Assembly: GCA_003427395.1 (NCBI GenBank)
Contig: BFEA01000795.1
Span: 526,585 to 549,930, forward strand
Length of the DNA stretch: 23,346 nucleotides
Origin: Chara braunii
Taxonomy: Eukaryota > Streptophyta > Charophyceae > Charales > Characeae
Direction: 5' to 3'
The position numbers and the translations under genes are program-made. Shown here piece by piece: positions 9,797 to 17,944 of the stretch (the first letter of the stretch is position 1; each line of letters opens with the position of its first letter). The notes beneath the pieces were generated by a model that saw only the letters and a program-made list of their open reading frames with translations, was not told the DNA's origin and did no database searches.

Positions 9797-10272
9797 CGGG
9801 GGGACCAAATATTCGCCGTTTTCGCCGGCAGTTCAAATGTGCGTTTGAACGCGGATTTAAATTCGCGTTCAAAATTGAACGGCGTTCAATTATTTTTTTA
9901 TTTTTATTTTTTAAATCATTTCGATGCCTAAAACAAACTTTTTTTTTCTGATTTGTTTTTTATGAGTTCTGTATGATGTGAGAGATACATGCCTCTCAAT
10001 TTTGGAGTCATTTTGCTAAGGCAAAAAAAAATGAAAAATTGCCAAGGCGGTCTCAAATCGTGTTCGCTCACTAATTTCAATTCTTTTTTGACTTTTTTCT
10101 ATTTTCTGTTTTCTATTTTTTTTTCCAATTTGGTAACGAATTTAGATGTAATGCTCAGGTAAATGTTTTTTNCCCGTGCGGAATTGAACTCCGCGTTCGG
10201 TCCCGTTCATTGAACGCGCGTGCATTCCGTTCAGTTTCTGAACGGAAAACCCGCGTTCAATGAACACGCGGT
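9797..10272. mobile_element. 476-bp insert in the LINE relic, palindromic at both ends
   Basis: The left end has three short palindromes in a row: GTTCAAA/TTTGAAC (9831-9850), GAACGCG/CGCGTTC (9847-9870) and ATTGAACG/CGTTCAAT (9874-9890). The centre is AT-rich with T-runs. The right end has a nested hairpin: GTTCATTGAACGCG (10205-10218) pairs perfectly with CGCGTTCAATGAAC (10252-10265), enclosing TTCCGTTCAG/CTGAACGGAA with a TTT loop. The insert splits LINE sequence and is flanked by direct repeats. No protein is encoded. An N at 10172 follows a T-run. A non-autonomous foldback element is my best reading; the superfamily is unknown. Confidence 0.6.
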
Positions 10273-10293
10273 TTCACAGGGAAGAGATGGTTA
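10273..10293. repeat. Direct repeat, right flank of the 476-bp insert
   Basis: Partner of the repeat at 9778-9796; LINE-derived sequence continues immediately after it. Confidence 0.6.
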
Positions 10294-10657
10294 ACACCCT
10301 TGGTTAACCACATGTGGTTCACATGAAGCACCACTTGGGCCCCAATCAACTTAGGGTATCATTATCCTTGGAATCAATAAAGTGTGGCCAAATGGAAATG
10401 TCTTGGGCAAGACGGTCTCCCGACGGAATTCTATCTCCACAATTCTCCATCTTTGAGACCTTCTAGCCCTTGATCTCCTATTAGTTTTCAACTGGATCCT
10501 CAGAGGAGACACATGTGCCCCCAAACAGTCGAGCGTATCATTACCCTCCTCTTGGGCCCTCAAAAAAAAATATTTATCGATCGATCTCTCTTCTTATGTA
10601 TTTGGTAAATACTAGCTAAGGCACTCGCTAGGCGCCTATCCCCTCTCTTAAAAAAAA
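10294..10657 (+). pseudogene. LINE reverse transcriptase relic, segment 2
   Basis: After the insert the LINE continues. A second GPDG-like block near 10378 reads VAKWKCLGQDGLPTEFYLHN, closely parallel to segment 1, so this part of the domain is present twice. Further on, QTVERIITLLLGPQK (about 10523-10565) matches the usual RRGVITLLPKKG block. RSISLLMYL, a shift, then ILAKALARRLSPLLK (about 10575-10655) matches WRPISLLNxDYKILAKxLARRL. Stops and shifts occur throughout. MITE 1 interrupts it at 10658. The doubled block suggests a local duplication or two overlapping LINE copies. Confidence 0.8.
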
Positions 10658-10863
10658 CTACCTTCTTCCCCCGAACATAACGCATATGTGTTGTAAATGA
10701 ATACAACGCGTAGGGTGCATTCTATTCGAATACAATGCATATGCGTTCTATTCGAATAACCCTAAATTTTGAATAGAACCCATATGCGTTGTTTTCATTT
10801 TCTTTTTAAATTTTGAAAACTCGAGTACAACGCATATGCGTTATGTTTAGGGGAAGATGGTAG
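10658..10863. mobile_element. Foldback MITE, CTACYGTCTTC family, copy 1 (206 bp)
   Basis: The left end CTACCTTCTTCCCCCGAACA and the right end, read in reverse complement as CTACCATCTTCCCCTAAACA, continue as matching ATAACGCATATG arms. Terminal repeats are over 30 bp. The centre repeats ATGCGTT and ATTCGAATA motifs. It sits inside the LINE relic, between its ALARRL block and its TGFVPG block. No coding capacity. Confidence 0.85.
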
Positions 10864-10937
10864 TTCATCGAACTTCATCCAGACTAGACAGGCTTTGTTC
10901 CGGGTTGACAAATCCTATATAATGTAATGTCAATATC
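10864..10937 (+). pseudogene. LINE reverse transcriptase relic, segment 3 (TGFVPG motif)
   Basis: Only 74 bp lie between two MITEs, yet the frame from about 10872 reads ELHPD, stop, TGFVPG, stop, QILYNVMSI. This matches the block xHPDQTGFVPGRxIxDNI that follows the ALARRL motif in non-LTR reverse transcriptases. Both stops fall where the family has Gln or Arg, as expected of decayed CAG/CGA codons. It joins segments 2 and 4 into one relic. Confidence 0.75.
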
Positions 10938-11051
10938 CTATCTTCTTCCCCTAAATATAACACACAGTCATTATCATAGTTGCATTTAGACTGAAAGATG
11001 CCCCAATTACAATTATAATGATCGTGTGTTGTATTCGGGGGAAGAAGGTAG
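10938..11051. mobile_element. Foldback MITE, CTACYGTCTTC family, copy 2 (114 bp)
   Basis: Ends are CTATCTTCTTCCCCTAAATA on the left and, in reverse complement, CTACCTTCTTCCCCCGAATA on the right, continuing as AACACAC and TCATTAT arms. The element is nearly one long hairpin. It interrupts the LINE relic. Confidence 0.85.
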
Positions 11052-11068
11052 ACTACAAACATTATTAA

Positions 11069-11219
11069 ACCGCCAGTACTTGGCCCAACTATCGGTTGCA
11101 GGAAGAAAATAGAGTAGGAACGTTTTTAGTCGGATGAATTTGGATGCTCCTGTAGTGGTGCGTGTGTTTCCTAAAGTTGTGGCTTGTTTATGAGCACGAC
11201 TTTAGGATGTACTGGCAGT
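11069..11219. mobile_element. 151-bp MITE with TTAA target duplication, copy 1
   Basis: TTAA at 11065-11068 and 11220-11223 flanks a 151-bp element. Its ends are ACCGCCAGTAC and, in reverse complement, ACTGCCAGTAC. Near the right end CCTAAAGTTGTG can pair with CACGACTTTAGG. A second copy of the same length but opposite orientation lies at 21618-21768. TTAA duplication is the mark of the piggyBac superfamily, so a piggyBac-mobilised MITE is the likely class. No transposase is present. Confidence 0.8.
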
Positions 11220-11224
11220 TTAAA

Positions 11225-11683
11225 CCACCATTACCTTTCCCACATATTGGTTGTGGGGAGAAAAAGAGGCCCTGAACGGAAGTAGGGTCGCTGATCAAAC
11301 TTATCAATGGTGGTCCGATCCGGCCGATCCCGTTTGCGCTTGGCTTCTGCGTAACCTGGTGCGAAATTGATTTTCGAGAGGGGAAAGGTACAGGTGGTTT
11401 AAGACTGACAAGCTAAACACAACAATTATCCTTATTGATTTCCAGAAGGCATACGATAGAGTCATCTGGGATTCCGTTCAAGTGGTTTTAGAAAGAGTGC
11501 GCTTCTGCTGCAACTTCGAGAAATTGGTTAGAGCCCTTCGCAGTGTCTCAGCAAGGAGGCTCCTTATTAATGGTCTCCCCTCACTATTCTTCAAGTGAAC
11601 CTGCTCATTGCATCAGGGGTGCCTCCTGGCCCCATCCCTCTTTGTTATTCAAGCAGGACTTCTGAACGTGGTCCGTAATCACC
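11225..11683 (+). pseudogene. LINE reverse transcriptase relic, segment 4 (catalytic block)
   Basis: The clearest part (about 11404-11597) reads TTIILIDFQKAYDRVIWDSV, then a helix-rich stretch with VLERVRF and LVRALRSVSARRLLINGLPS, ending in a stop. It continues in the next frame as HQGCLLAPSLFVIQ. These match catalytic block A (xxDFxKAYDRVxW) and block B (VRQGCPLSPxLF) of non-LTR reverse transcriptases. The block A Asp is kept; block B is altered (QGCLLAPSLF); the YADD block is not seen downstream. The first 150 bp may be linker. It continues the same relic as the segments before it and ends at a SINE-like copy. Confidence 0.88.
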
Positions 11684-11762
11684 TTTTTTTTTCTTTTGTA
11701 CAAAAAATGCTCCCATCTATTTGTGGGGATCAGCACGTGCTGGCAATCGGGCCCAACGACCC
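11684..11762 (-). repeat. SINE-like dispersed repeat, copy 2
   Basis: A T-run with one C (11684-11698) is followed by TGCTCCCATCTATTTGTGGGG and CAGCACGTGCTGG, the reverse complement of the core described at 9441. The T-run is the poly(A) tail of a minus-strand copy. Only the 3' part is present. It abuts the LINE relic. Confidence 0.65.
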
Positions 11763-11892
11763 ATACGAAGACATGTGAAAAAATGTTATGGACAAATTGA
11801 GATACATGGGCCCTACGTAGCACCGTGTTCGCGTTCACGTTCGAAGATAGTGCCAGCAAACCCTCAAGAGTCCTGAGAGATTCTTCAAACCG
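11763..11892. other. Unassigned, possibly LINE tail
   Basis: Plus-strand sequence here may be a decayed downstream part of the LINE, but no conserved motif is readable. Confidence 0.25.
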
Positions 11893-12001
11893 CTACCGTC
11901 TTCCCCCGAACACAACGCACCCTGATTTGGCTGTATCTGGCCGGAATATAGCTTGTATACATTCATTTTTAGAGTGCGTTATGTTCGGGGGAAGACGGTA
12001 G
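11893..12001. mobile_element. Foldback MITE, CTACYGTCTTC family, copy 3 (109 bp)
   Basis: This is the best-preserved copy. CTACCGTCTTCCCCCGAACA is present at both ends as a perfect inverted repeat, continuing into AACGCAC with one mismatch. A short AT-rich centre holds GGCTGTATCTGGCCGGAATA, related to the centre of copy 5. No clear target-site duplication is visible. Confidence 0.9.
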
Positions 12002-12099
12002 GAATAACAAGGGTGCTCGTTTTGGAAATTCCAGAAAAATCCGTAAAAGTCCCAACCAAATATAAGCACAGGATGCTGGTGAACAGAATGTCAAAAATT

Positions 12100-12440
12100 T
12101 CCCCCCTCCCCCCCTTCTCCCCCTGCCCCACCGCTGCCTTCACCAGGAAGGACCGCCCTGATCACGAACACTCCTCATCGGCTCCAACTTCGGACAAATC
12201 CGTTTCTCCCCCCCATTCCCACAAAGGCATCCAGTTCCCACCCAAAGTACGCCTCTGCAGACCCCTTGCCCTTATCTGCCACCGCTGGGATATGATGCCG
12301 ACCCATACATCTCCCCCAGCCCCAGAATAGAGCATCCCCCAAAATTTGTCCCACCTCCCTCCAGGGCGAACACCTCCCTCCTCGTGAAGCCCCTGCAGAG
12401 TAGAGCCCTCCCCCTCAGAACCAACCCACCACCGCACCGT
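12100..12440 (-). repeat. G-rich 300-bp module, copy 1 (C-rich on plus strand)
   Basis: The plus strand is strongly C-rich. The block is homologous to 12510-12840 about 410 bp downstream and, in opposite orientation, to 17610-17920 and more distantly 16420-16690. Shared strings include CCCTGATCACGA, AAAGGCATCCAGTTCC, CTGGGATATGATG and AAGCCCCTGCAGAGTAGAG. A hairpin lies inside: AAAGGCATCC (12223-12232) pairs with GTACGCCTCT (12247-12256). Both strands carry open frames, which composition explains. Confidence 0.8.
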
Positions 12441-12509
12441 AAATAATTCATTTACGTGCAAGAATAGAATCAGAATTACGGACGTTGATGTGGATTATTT
12501 CCCCTCCCC

Positions 12510-12840
12510 CGCCCCTCCTTCTCCACCTGTCCAGGCTGTCCCTCTGCTACCTCCACCGAAAAGGACGGCCCTGATCACAAGCTCTCCTTATCAGTCCCAG
12601 ATTGGGACAGACCTGCTTCCTCCCCCTACTTTCACTAAGGTATCCAGTTCCACCAAATTTATGCCTCAGCCGACCCCTCACCCCAATCGGCCTCCGCTGG
12701 GATATGATGTCAGTCCATACATCTCTCCCAGCCCCAAAAAAGGGCATCCCCCAAAATCTGTCTCCACTCCCTCCAGGGCATTTCACCCCCCACCTTGTGA
12801 AGCCCCTGCAGAGTAGAGCTCTCCTCCTTAAGACCCCAAC
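12510..12840 (-). repeat. G-rich 300-bp module, copy 2 (tandem with copy 1)
   Basis: Parallel to copy 1 along its length, with substitutions and small indels rather than a codon-like pattern. GCTGGGATATGATG and CATACATCTC-CCAGCCCC are nearly identical in both. The equivalent hairpin arms at 12637-12645 and 12660-12667 are partly preserved. The two copies probably arose by an old tandem duplication. Confidence 0.8.
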
Positions 12841-13010
12841 CCCCCAACCCCACAGAAGTAATTCATCAGTGCGCCCAAAGGGGAATCAGAAACTAATAGT
12901 GGAGAAAAGAAAACGAATATGAATTGAAGAATCTGAAATTTCTGAAATTTATAATGGAGAAAAGGTAAACGAATATTTTTTTTTTGGAATTGCTGATAAT
13001 GATGAACAGC

Positions 13011-14335
13011 ACCTTGCAATGATGATGATGATGATGATGATGATGGTGGTGATGAACAACTCCTGATGACGGTGAAAATGATGACGAACAACGCCTTGAA
13101 GAGCAGCATCCCATGATGACAACCTGGTTATGATGATGATGGTAATGACAAGCAACACCATGATGATGATGATAATGGTGATGCTAATGCCGAGCAGCCA
13201 CGGCAACACACTATGAAGACAAAATGATGATGATGATGATGATGATGATGATACTGAAGAGCAGCTTCAACAGCGCCCTATGATTACAAGCTGCTGCTGC
13301 TGCTGCTACTGCTGATGATGATGATACTGAAGAGCAGCTTCAACAGCGCCCTATGATTACAAGCTGATGATGATGATGATGATGATGATGATGACGACGA
13401 CGCACAGCCGCCTGTGATGGCAAAGTGATGATGATGATGCTAATGACGAGCGTCGAGCTCCTATGATGATGAGCTAAGGATGATTATGATAAAGATGAGC
13501 AGCGCCCTATGATGACGAACTTCGCCAACAGCGCCCTATGATGGCGGACTAATGATGATGGTAATACTGATGATGATACTGACACAATGATAATGATGAT
13601 GATGACGATCAGGTCCAGCAGCGCCCTATGAAGACGAACTGATAATGATGACGACAGCGGCCTATTATTACGAAGTGATGATGATGCTGATAATGACGCT
13701 GATGAAATAACGAGCAACGCCTTATGATGACAAACTGATGACGGTGATGATGGTGATGCTGATGATGAGTAGCACCCTAACGCCCTGCAATGACAAACTG
13801 ATGATGATGATGACGATGTTGAGCAGCACCCTATGAGACGAAGTTCGCCAACAAACATCCTATGATGACGAACTGCTGCTGGTGAGGATAATGACACGCA
13901 GCGCCCCCAATGCCCTATGATGACGAAATAGTGCTGATGATACTAATAGCGAGCCAGTGCCCTATGCTGACAAGCAGCGCTCTACTATGGCAAACTTACC
14001 TTGTTGATGATGGTAGTGACGAGCAGGGCCCCTGATGAACAGCTTCCTGATAATGATGATGATACTAACGGGCAGTGGCCTTGGTGAGGAGCGCCTATTT
14101 CTGATGCCAAACAGCGCCCTCCTGAATATGAAGACCTACGCCTTGATGATGATGACAAGCAGTGCCCTGATGATAATGATGATGATGATGACGAGCAGCT
14201 CCCTGATGATGATGACGAGCCATTACCTTGATGATGGTGTCGAACCTCGCCCTGTTGATGATGATGATGGTGATGATCAGCGCCCTGTTGCTGATGACAA
14301 GCAGCACCTTGATTATGCTGACACACCCACTTCCT
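13011..14335. repeat. ATG-rich compound microsatellite/minisatellite array
   Basis: Runs of ATG (up to about ten units) alternate with a degenerate spacer of the form AGCAGCGCCCTATGATGACGA, repeated many times over 1.3 kb. A 43-bp string at 13251-13293 is duplicated exactly at 13324-13366 (73-bp offset), with a CTG run between the copies. Both strands are open in places, giving poly-Met, Ser or His frames that are products of the repeat. Confidence 0.95.
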
Positions 14336-15045
14336 TATCATGGCAGTCGCCACTGCACTTGCACTTCAGTTTACCAAGGGCTGACTCCACTGTACTCCAC
14401 AGGCGTCGGCATAGCCAATGCCTCTCAGGCCATATGCCACGTGCAACAACGCAGCGGCAATGGAGTGAAACGTGGAGTTAGACCGTCTGCCACATCAGCC
14501 TGTGACGTGGCTTGGTCAAGCGCCTTCAATCACCTGCGCATGCGCTAAGCGCCTGGTTTACAGAAGAGATGGCCACCATCGCTGCCGCGCACCGTCCTTG
14601 CAGCCCACCTGAATCACCCTAACTATCATGGTCTGAGAATATTCTCAGCCTACTCCCTAACCGTTTTCCAAGGACTGTGCATTCCAATGACATTGCCATC
14701 AAATTCTGTCTTCAGGGTTGCTGGTGCCTTTGGATTACGAGAAAAGACCTTGGAAAATGATTGCAATAGTATATTTTTGGAGATTCTGAATTGGTATATT
14801 TGTTATAATTTCGTTTTGTAGGGGTACAGTAGCTTATTGGCCTCTAAAGTTTCTGACAATTTCATGTGTGCCCCTTTCAGTGTTTACTTGGATGTCACTA
14901 TGTGTAGTGGTAAAGGTAACTGGTTCTCCTCCAAGCACATGGCCCTGTTGGTCTGTACCTGGATGCCATTTCACCCTGGTACAGATCCATGCACCTGATT
15001 ATCGTGGCTATCCGGACATGGGTATGCATTATATTTCCATAAATT
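14336..15045. other. No gene seen
   Basis: Mixed-composition DNA follows the ATG array. A GCGCATGCGC palindrome lies at about 14536. I see no motif-bearing frame or RNA gene. Confidence 0.4.
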
Positions 15046-15050
15046 AATGG

Positions 15051-15113
15051 TTGGTTGGGGGAAAAGGGGGGGGGGGAAGGGAGGGGAGGCAGCATAAGGA
15101 TGGGTGGGCAGGG
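15051..15113 (+). other. G-run block with quadruplex potential
   Basis: GGTTGGGGG, a run of about ten Gs, GGGAGGGGAGG and GGTGGGCAGGGG follow within 63 bases. The spacing allows several three- or four-layer G-quadruplexes on the plus strand. Confidence 0.6.
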
Positions 15114-15182
15114 GAGAATCACCGCCATCTTCCTTCCTTTCTTCTCCTTCTCTGCTGCTTTTACAGCTGGCATAACTCCTTT

Positions 15183-15342
15183 CTCTTTTTTTTAAAGGCC
15201 TTCAGGGCTTCATATTATAGAAATCAAACACTGAGGTCGGGAATTCCGCGTCATGCCTTACACCTGACATCCTTGTTTTTTTTTTGTTTTTTTTTTTCAA
15301 CCACCAATACTTCCTTTTTTTTTTTTCTTTTTTTTTTTTTTA
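15183..15342 (-). repeat. T-rich tracts with a TTAA-MITE end
   Basis: Several long T-runs occur. Between two of them ACCACCAATACTTCC (15300-15314) matches the terminal repeat of the 151-bp MITE, then breaks off into T. The string ACACCTGACATC before a T/G-rich run (about 15260) recurs at 22679. This looks like fragments of retroposed elements joined at poly(A) tails. Confidence 0.5.
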
Positions 15343-15855
15343 AGCCCAGGGTGTTGTAGAGGCCACGGACCAGACCCTCGGTGATTGCTGGCAATGGCAG
15401 CCAATGGTTGTCCTGACAGGATAGGCCACCTGCCCTACTCATCCCCACGTTAATACTCCCAGCGCCACCCCTGTCCCTACTATCCTACCTCAGTGTGACC
15501 AGCAGTCAGGACCATCACCCCACCGGTATCGAGGGCAACTTGGACCAGACAGCAGTGACAAGCACCAAGGCTGGGCCAAGCCCCCAGCCCTAGTGGAAGC
15601 GGAAGCGGATGAACCTTGCCGTACGGGGAACTTCGGACGCCAGGCTCATGCAATCTTCTAAAGGCCCGATTCAGAGAGTCTACCCAGCAGGAGTACCTAA
15701 GCAAGGCAAGCCAGCGCCCACGGACACATCCTACCGTCCTTCCCCTAACTTACCCAAGGCTAGGCGGAACTCAGAGTAGCCGGAGCGGCTTATATCCCCA
15801 CCCTACCCCAGAGCTAAGCCGTGCATGAGTAGACCCCCTCATAAACCTGATAGAG
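15343..15855. other. No gene seen
   Basis: Open frames on both strands are short and lack motifs. Sequence just after the T-run at 15341 could be the body of a minus-strand retroposed element, but it does not match the SINE-like core seen elsewhere. Confidence 0.35.
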
Positions 15856-15869
15856 ACCCCCAGCCCGGT

Positions 15870-16045
15870 ATCATAGTTGTGTGCATATGTGTGCCCAGAG
15901 GCTATGTATGTTTTTTGTATGAGCCTGTAGAATGTGTATATGTATTCACAAGCCATGTTTGTGTCTACCCGAAGGCTATGTGTGCCCTGTGTGTAACTGT
16001 ATAGCGAGATGTATGTGGCCGAAGGCCAGATATGTGCAGTACTAT
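15870..16045 (+). repeat. Degenerate GT-rich tandem repeat
   Basis: GTGTGCCCAGAGGCTATGTA, GTCTACCCGAAGGCTATGTG and ATGTGGCCGAAGGCCAGATA are three related boxes spaced 60-90 bp apart in GT-rich DNA. The last can form a small hairpin, GGCC-GAA-GGCC. Confidence 0.5.
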
Positions 16046-16109
16046 GTAGAGGGAACTATGTGTTCGTTGAAGAGATGACAGACCAAGCTGGACAAGAACC
16101 CCCCCCAAA

Positions 16110-16182
16110 GTCCCAAGCCAGACTCGAACCCTATGATCTATGACATGTGACCTGAAGTCTCTACCATTTGAGCAACAATTGC
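16110..16182 (-). ncRNA. tRNA-like relic (degenerate tRNA gene or SINE head)
   Basis: On the minus strand TTGCTCAAATGGTAGAG (A-box region, complement of 16159-16175) is followed about 30 nt later by GGGTTCGAGTCTGG (B box, complement of 16118-16131). Spacing fits a tRNA, and the A box matches the usual GCTCAxxTGGTAGAGC. The T stem and acceptor stem do not close, so it is not an intact tRNA. A tRNA-derived SINE head or a dead tRNA gene is likely. Confidence 0.55.
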
Positions 16183-16299
16183 GAACGGCACCTGTGTGAT
16201 ATGCCGGAATCTCAATTCGTGACGTTGTAGGATCGGGGTCAGAGGTGTTGGAATGGATATCTCCTTTAGGGTTGGAGTCCCTCCCTGCGAGGGTTACAC

Positions 16300-16690
16300 A
16301 AGGGGGGGGGGGTGATCTTTGAGAGGGTAGGGGCGGTATTGAGGGTTTGTCCTTTTTTTGGGCCATGCTGGTTTTTGGGTCAGACCAGCTATGGCGGTTG
16401 GGGGGAGAGGACAAGAGGTGCTGATGTCAGCAGGGTGAGAGTTGAGAGGGCTGTTCCGCTTGGAGGGGGTGGGGCAGGAGGAAAGGGGGATCTTCGGCTC
16501 TGCGGGGGCATACTTTACGGGGTACTGTATGCAACTGAGGGAGGAGGAGGGGTATTCTGGGGGTTGTTCTAAACTGGGGCAGGGAGGCGAGGGCCCGCCT
16601 CCCAGCAGAGGCAGTGAACAGACAGGGGGTTGTCTTTTGTGGGAGAGGAGTAATCCCTTCGGCTCTTGTGACCCCTTTATATGTAACTAA
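16300..16690 (+). repeat. G-rich 300-bp module, diverged copy
   Basis: Strongly G-rich plus strand. GCATAC (16508-16513) and GTATGC (16527-16532) form a perfect six-base stem around a 13-nt loop, TTTACGGGGTACT, equivalent to the hairpin at 17760-17793. The rest aligns only loosely with the modules at 12.1, 12.5 and 17.6 kb. Confidence 0.55.
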
Positions 16691-16900
16691 GACTTCAATA
16701 GGCGCCGGAGTATTCCATGGGGAGAGAGGGTGGTTTTTCCCTTTCTTCCCCTCCCCCTGTGGGAATAGTGGGCGCTGAAATGTTCATGTGATTTTTCGGG
16801 ATTTTTTGTGCCCGTGTTTCCTAACTTTTCCTAATTGAAAAAAACTTCCAAGGTTCGGTGTTGGAGGCAGGGGGTTGTGGTGGCTGTGACGGCGGGAGAT

Positions 16901-16996
16901 GACGCCGTGCTCTGCAACGAAGGGGTTAGCTTGTACGGTTGAAATAGGGTACAACAGCGGTGGAGATGGTGGCTTCATCATGGTAAGACTTGTCGG
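16901..16996 (+). repeat. Double-hairpin element, copy 1 (diverged)
   Basis: First hairpin: GCCGTGC (16904-16910) pairs with GTACGGT (16933-16939). Then comes the conserved spacer GAAATAGGGTACAACA. Second hairpin: GCGGTGGAG (16957-16965) and CTTCATCAT (16973-16981) around the loop ATGGTGG, pairing at eight of nine positions with wobbles. The tail GTAAGACTTGTCGGAG follows. Arms differ from those of the other copies while the loop and spacer are kept. Confidence 0.65.
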
Positions 16997-17039
16997 AGTA
17001 CGGTTCAGGGGGAGTTTTGGGGGGATATCTGCAACCAGT

Positions 17040-17600
17040 GCATGAAGGGGACCTTCAATAGCATCATTTCACTACGATCCATTAAGATCCTAACTACTTT
17101 TCTCAAACTAATATACAAGCTACGATCCCATTACGACCCTAACTACTTTCTCTAACTAATATCCAAACTAAAGTCACGGTTTCATTACATTCTTGATCTT
17201 TCTTAGCCTTAAAATCTGAAATTTCTTGTCTAATTAACATATAATTAACATATAAGGTATTTTTATATGCCTAAACTTCCCTGCCAAAAATTCAGGAGGA
17301 TTTAATTCCTAAATTTTCCCTATAGACTCCCATTAATTTTTTCATATTATTTCTTATAGCTGGAATTTTAGATATGAATCCTTTTTCTCTAAAATTTCCA
17401 ATCTCTGAATCGTTTCACTTTCCAGGTCTAATTTTCGTCGCTTTTACTCCCACAATGCTGACTCTGATCAATTCCAGTTCAGAAACCTCGTCTTTGAAAT
17501 TTATTTGAATTTTTTCAGCGCATTTTTTCGAAATGCCAGTTGGATTCCTGGTATCTATACTCTCCTCTTTGAAGTATCCACGTTTATTTCTGATGGATGG
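17040..17600. other. AT-rich island with a 48-bp tandem duplication
   Basis: Base composition drops sharply compared with the G-rich neighbours. ACGATCCATTAAGATCCTAA (17074) and ACGATCCCATTACGACCCTA (17122) start two copies of a 48-bp unit. I see no gene; one 60-codon frame at 17505 runs into the next repeat. Confidence 0.6.
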
Positions 17601-17609
17601 ATGGTGAGG

Positions 17610-17925
17610 GACCAGGGGAGAGCTCCACTCTGCAGGGGTGACACAAGGTGGGAGGTGAAGCCCTGTAGGGGGTGCGAGCAGAGTTAGTGGGTTGCCTTAG
17701 TCTGGGGTTGGTGGGGGGTTACTCACACCAGCGGGGGCAAATCAGGGTAAATGGTGGGTAAAGCCATACTTTGGGAGAGAACTGTATGCCTTTCTGGGAT
17801 AAGGCGGGGGAAGGTGGGACCGTCACAAGTTGGGGCTGTGATGGGTTGCCTGTAGTCTGGGTAATCCGTTTCGGAGGCAGCGTTGGGACAGGGTGGAAAG
17901 GAGGGGAGGGGGGAGACTAATCGTA
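17610..17925 (+). repeat. G-rich 300-bp module, copy 3
   Basis: Reverse-complement homolog of the blocks at 12.1 and 12.5 kb, starting with CTCCACTCTGCAGGGGTGAC. AAAGCCATAC (17760-17769) pairs with GTATGCCTTT (17784-17793) at nine of ten positions around a 14-nt loop. No coding evidence. Confidence 0.7.
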
Positions 17926-17944
17926 GGATAACATCATCATCATT

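Noticed and set aside
12162-12922. Overlapping proline-rich and glycine-rich ORFs
   Set aside because: C-rich composition keeps both strands open. The two module copies differ by indels that are not multiples of three and show no protein-level conservation.
13484-14548. Several ORFs of 70-148 codons on both strands in the ATG array
   Set aside because: They are translations of ATG/ATC repeats (Met, Ser, His or Ile runs) and exist on both strands because the repeat has few stops.
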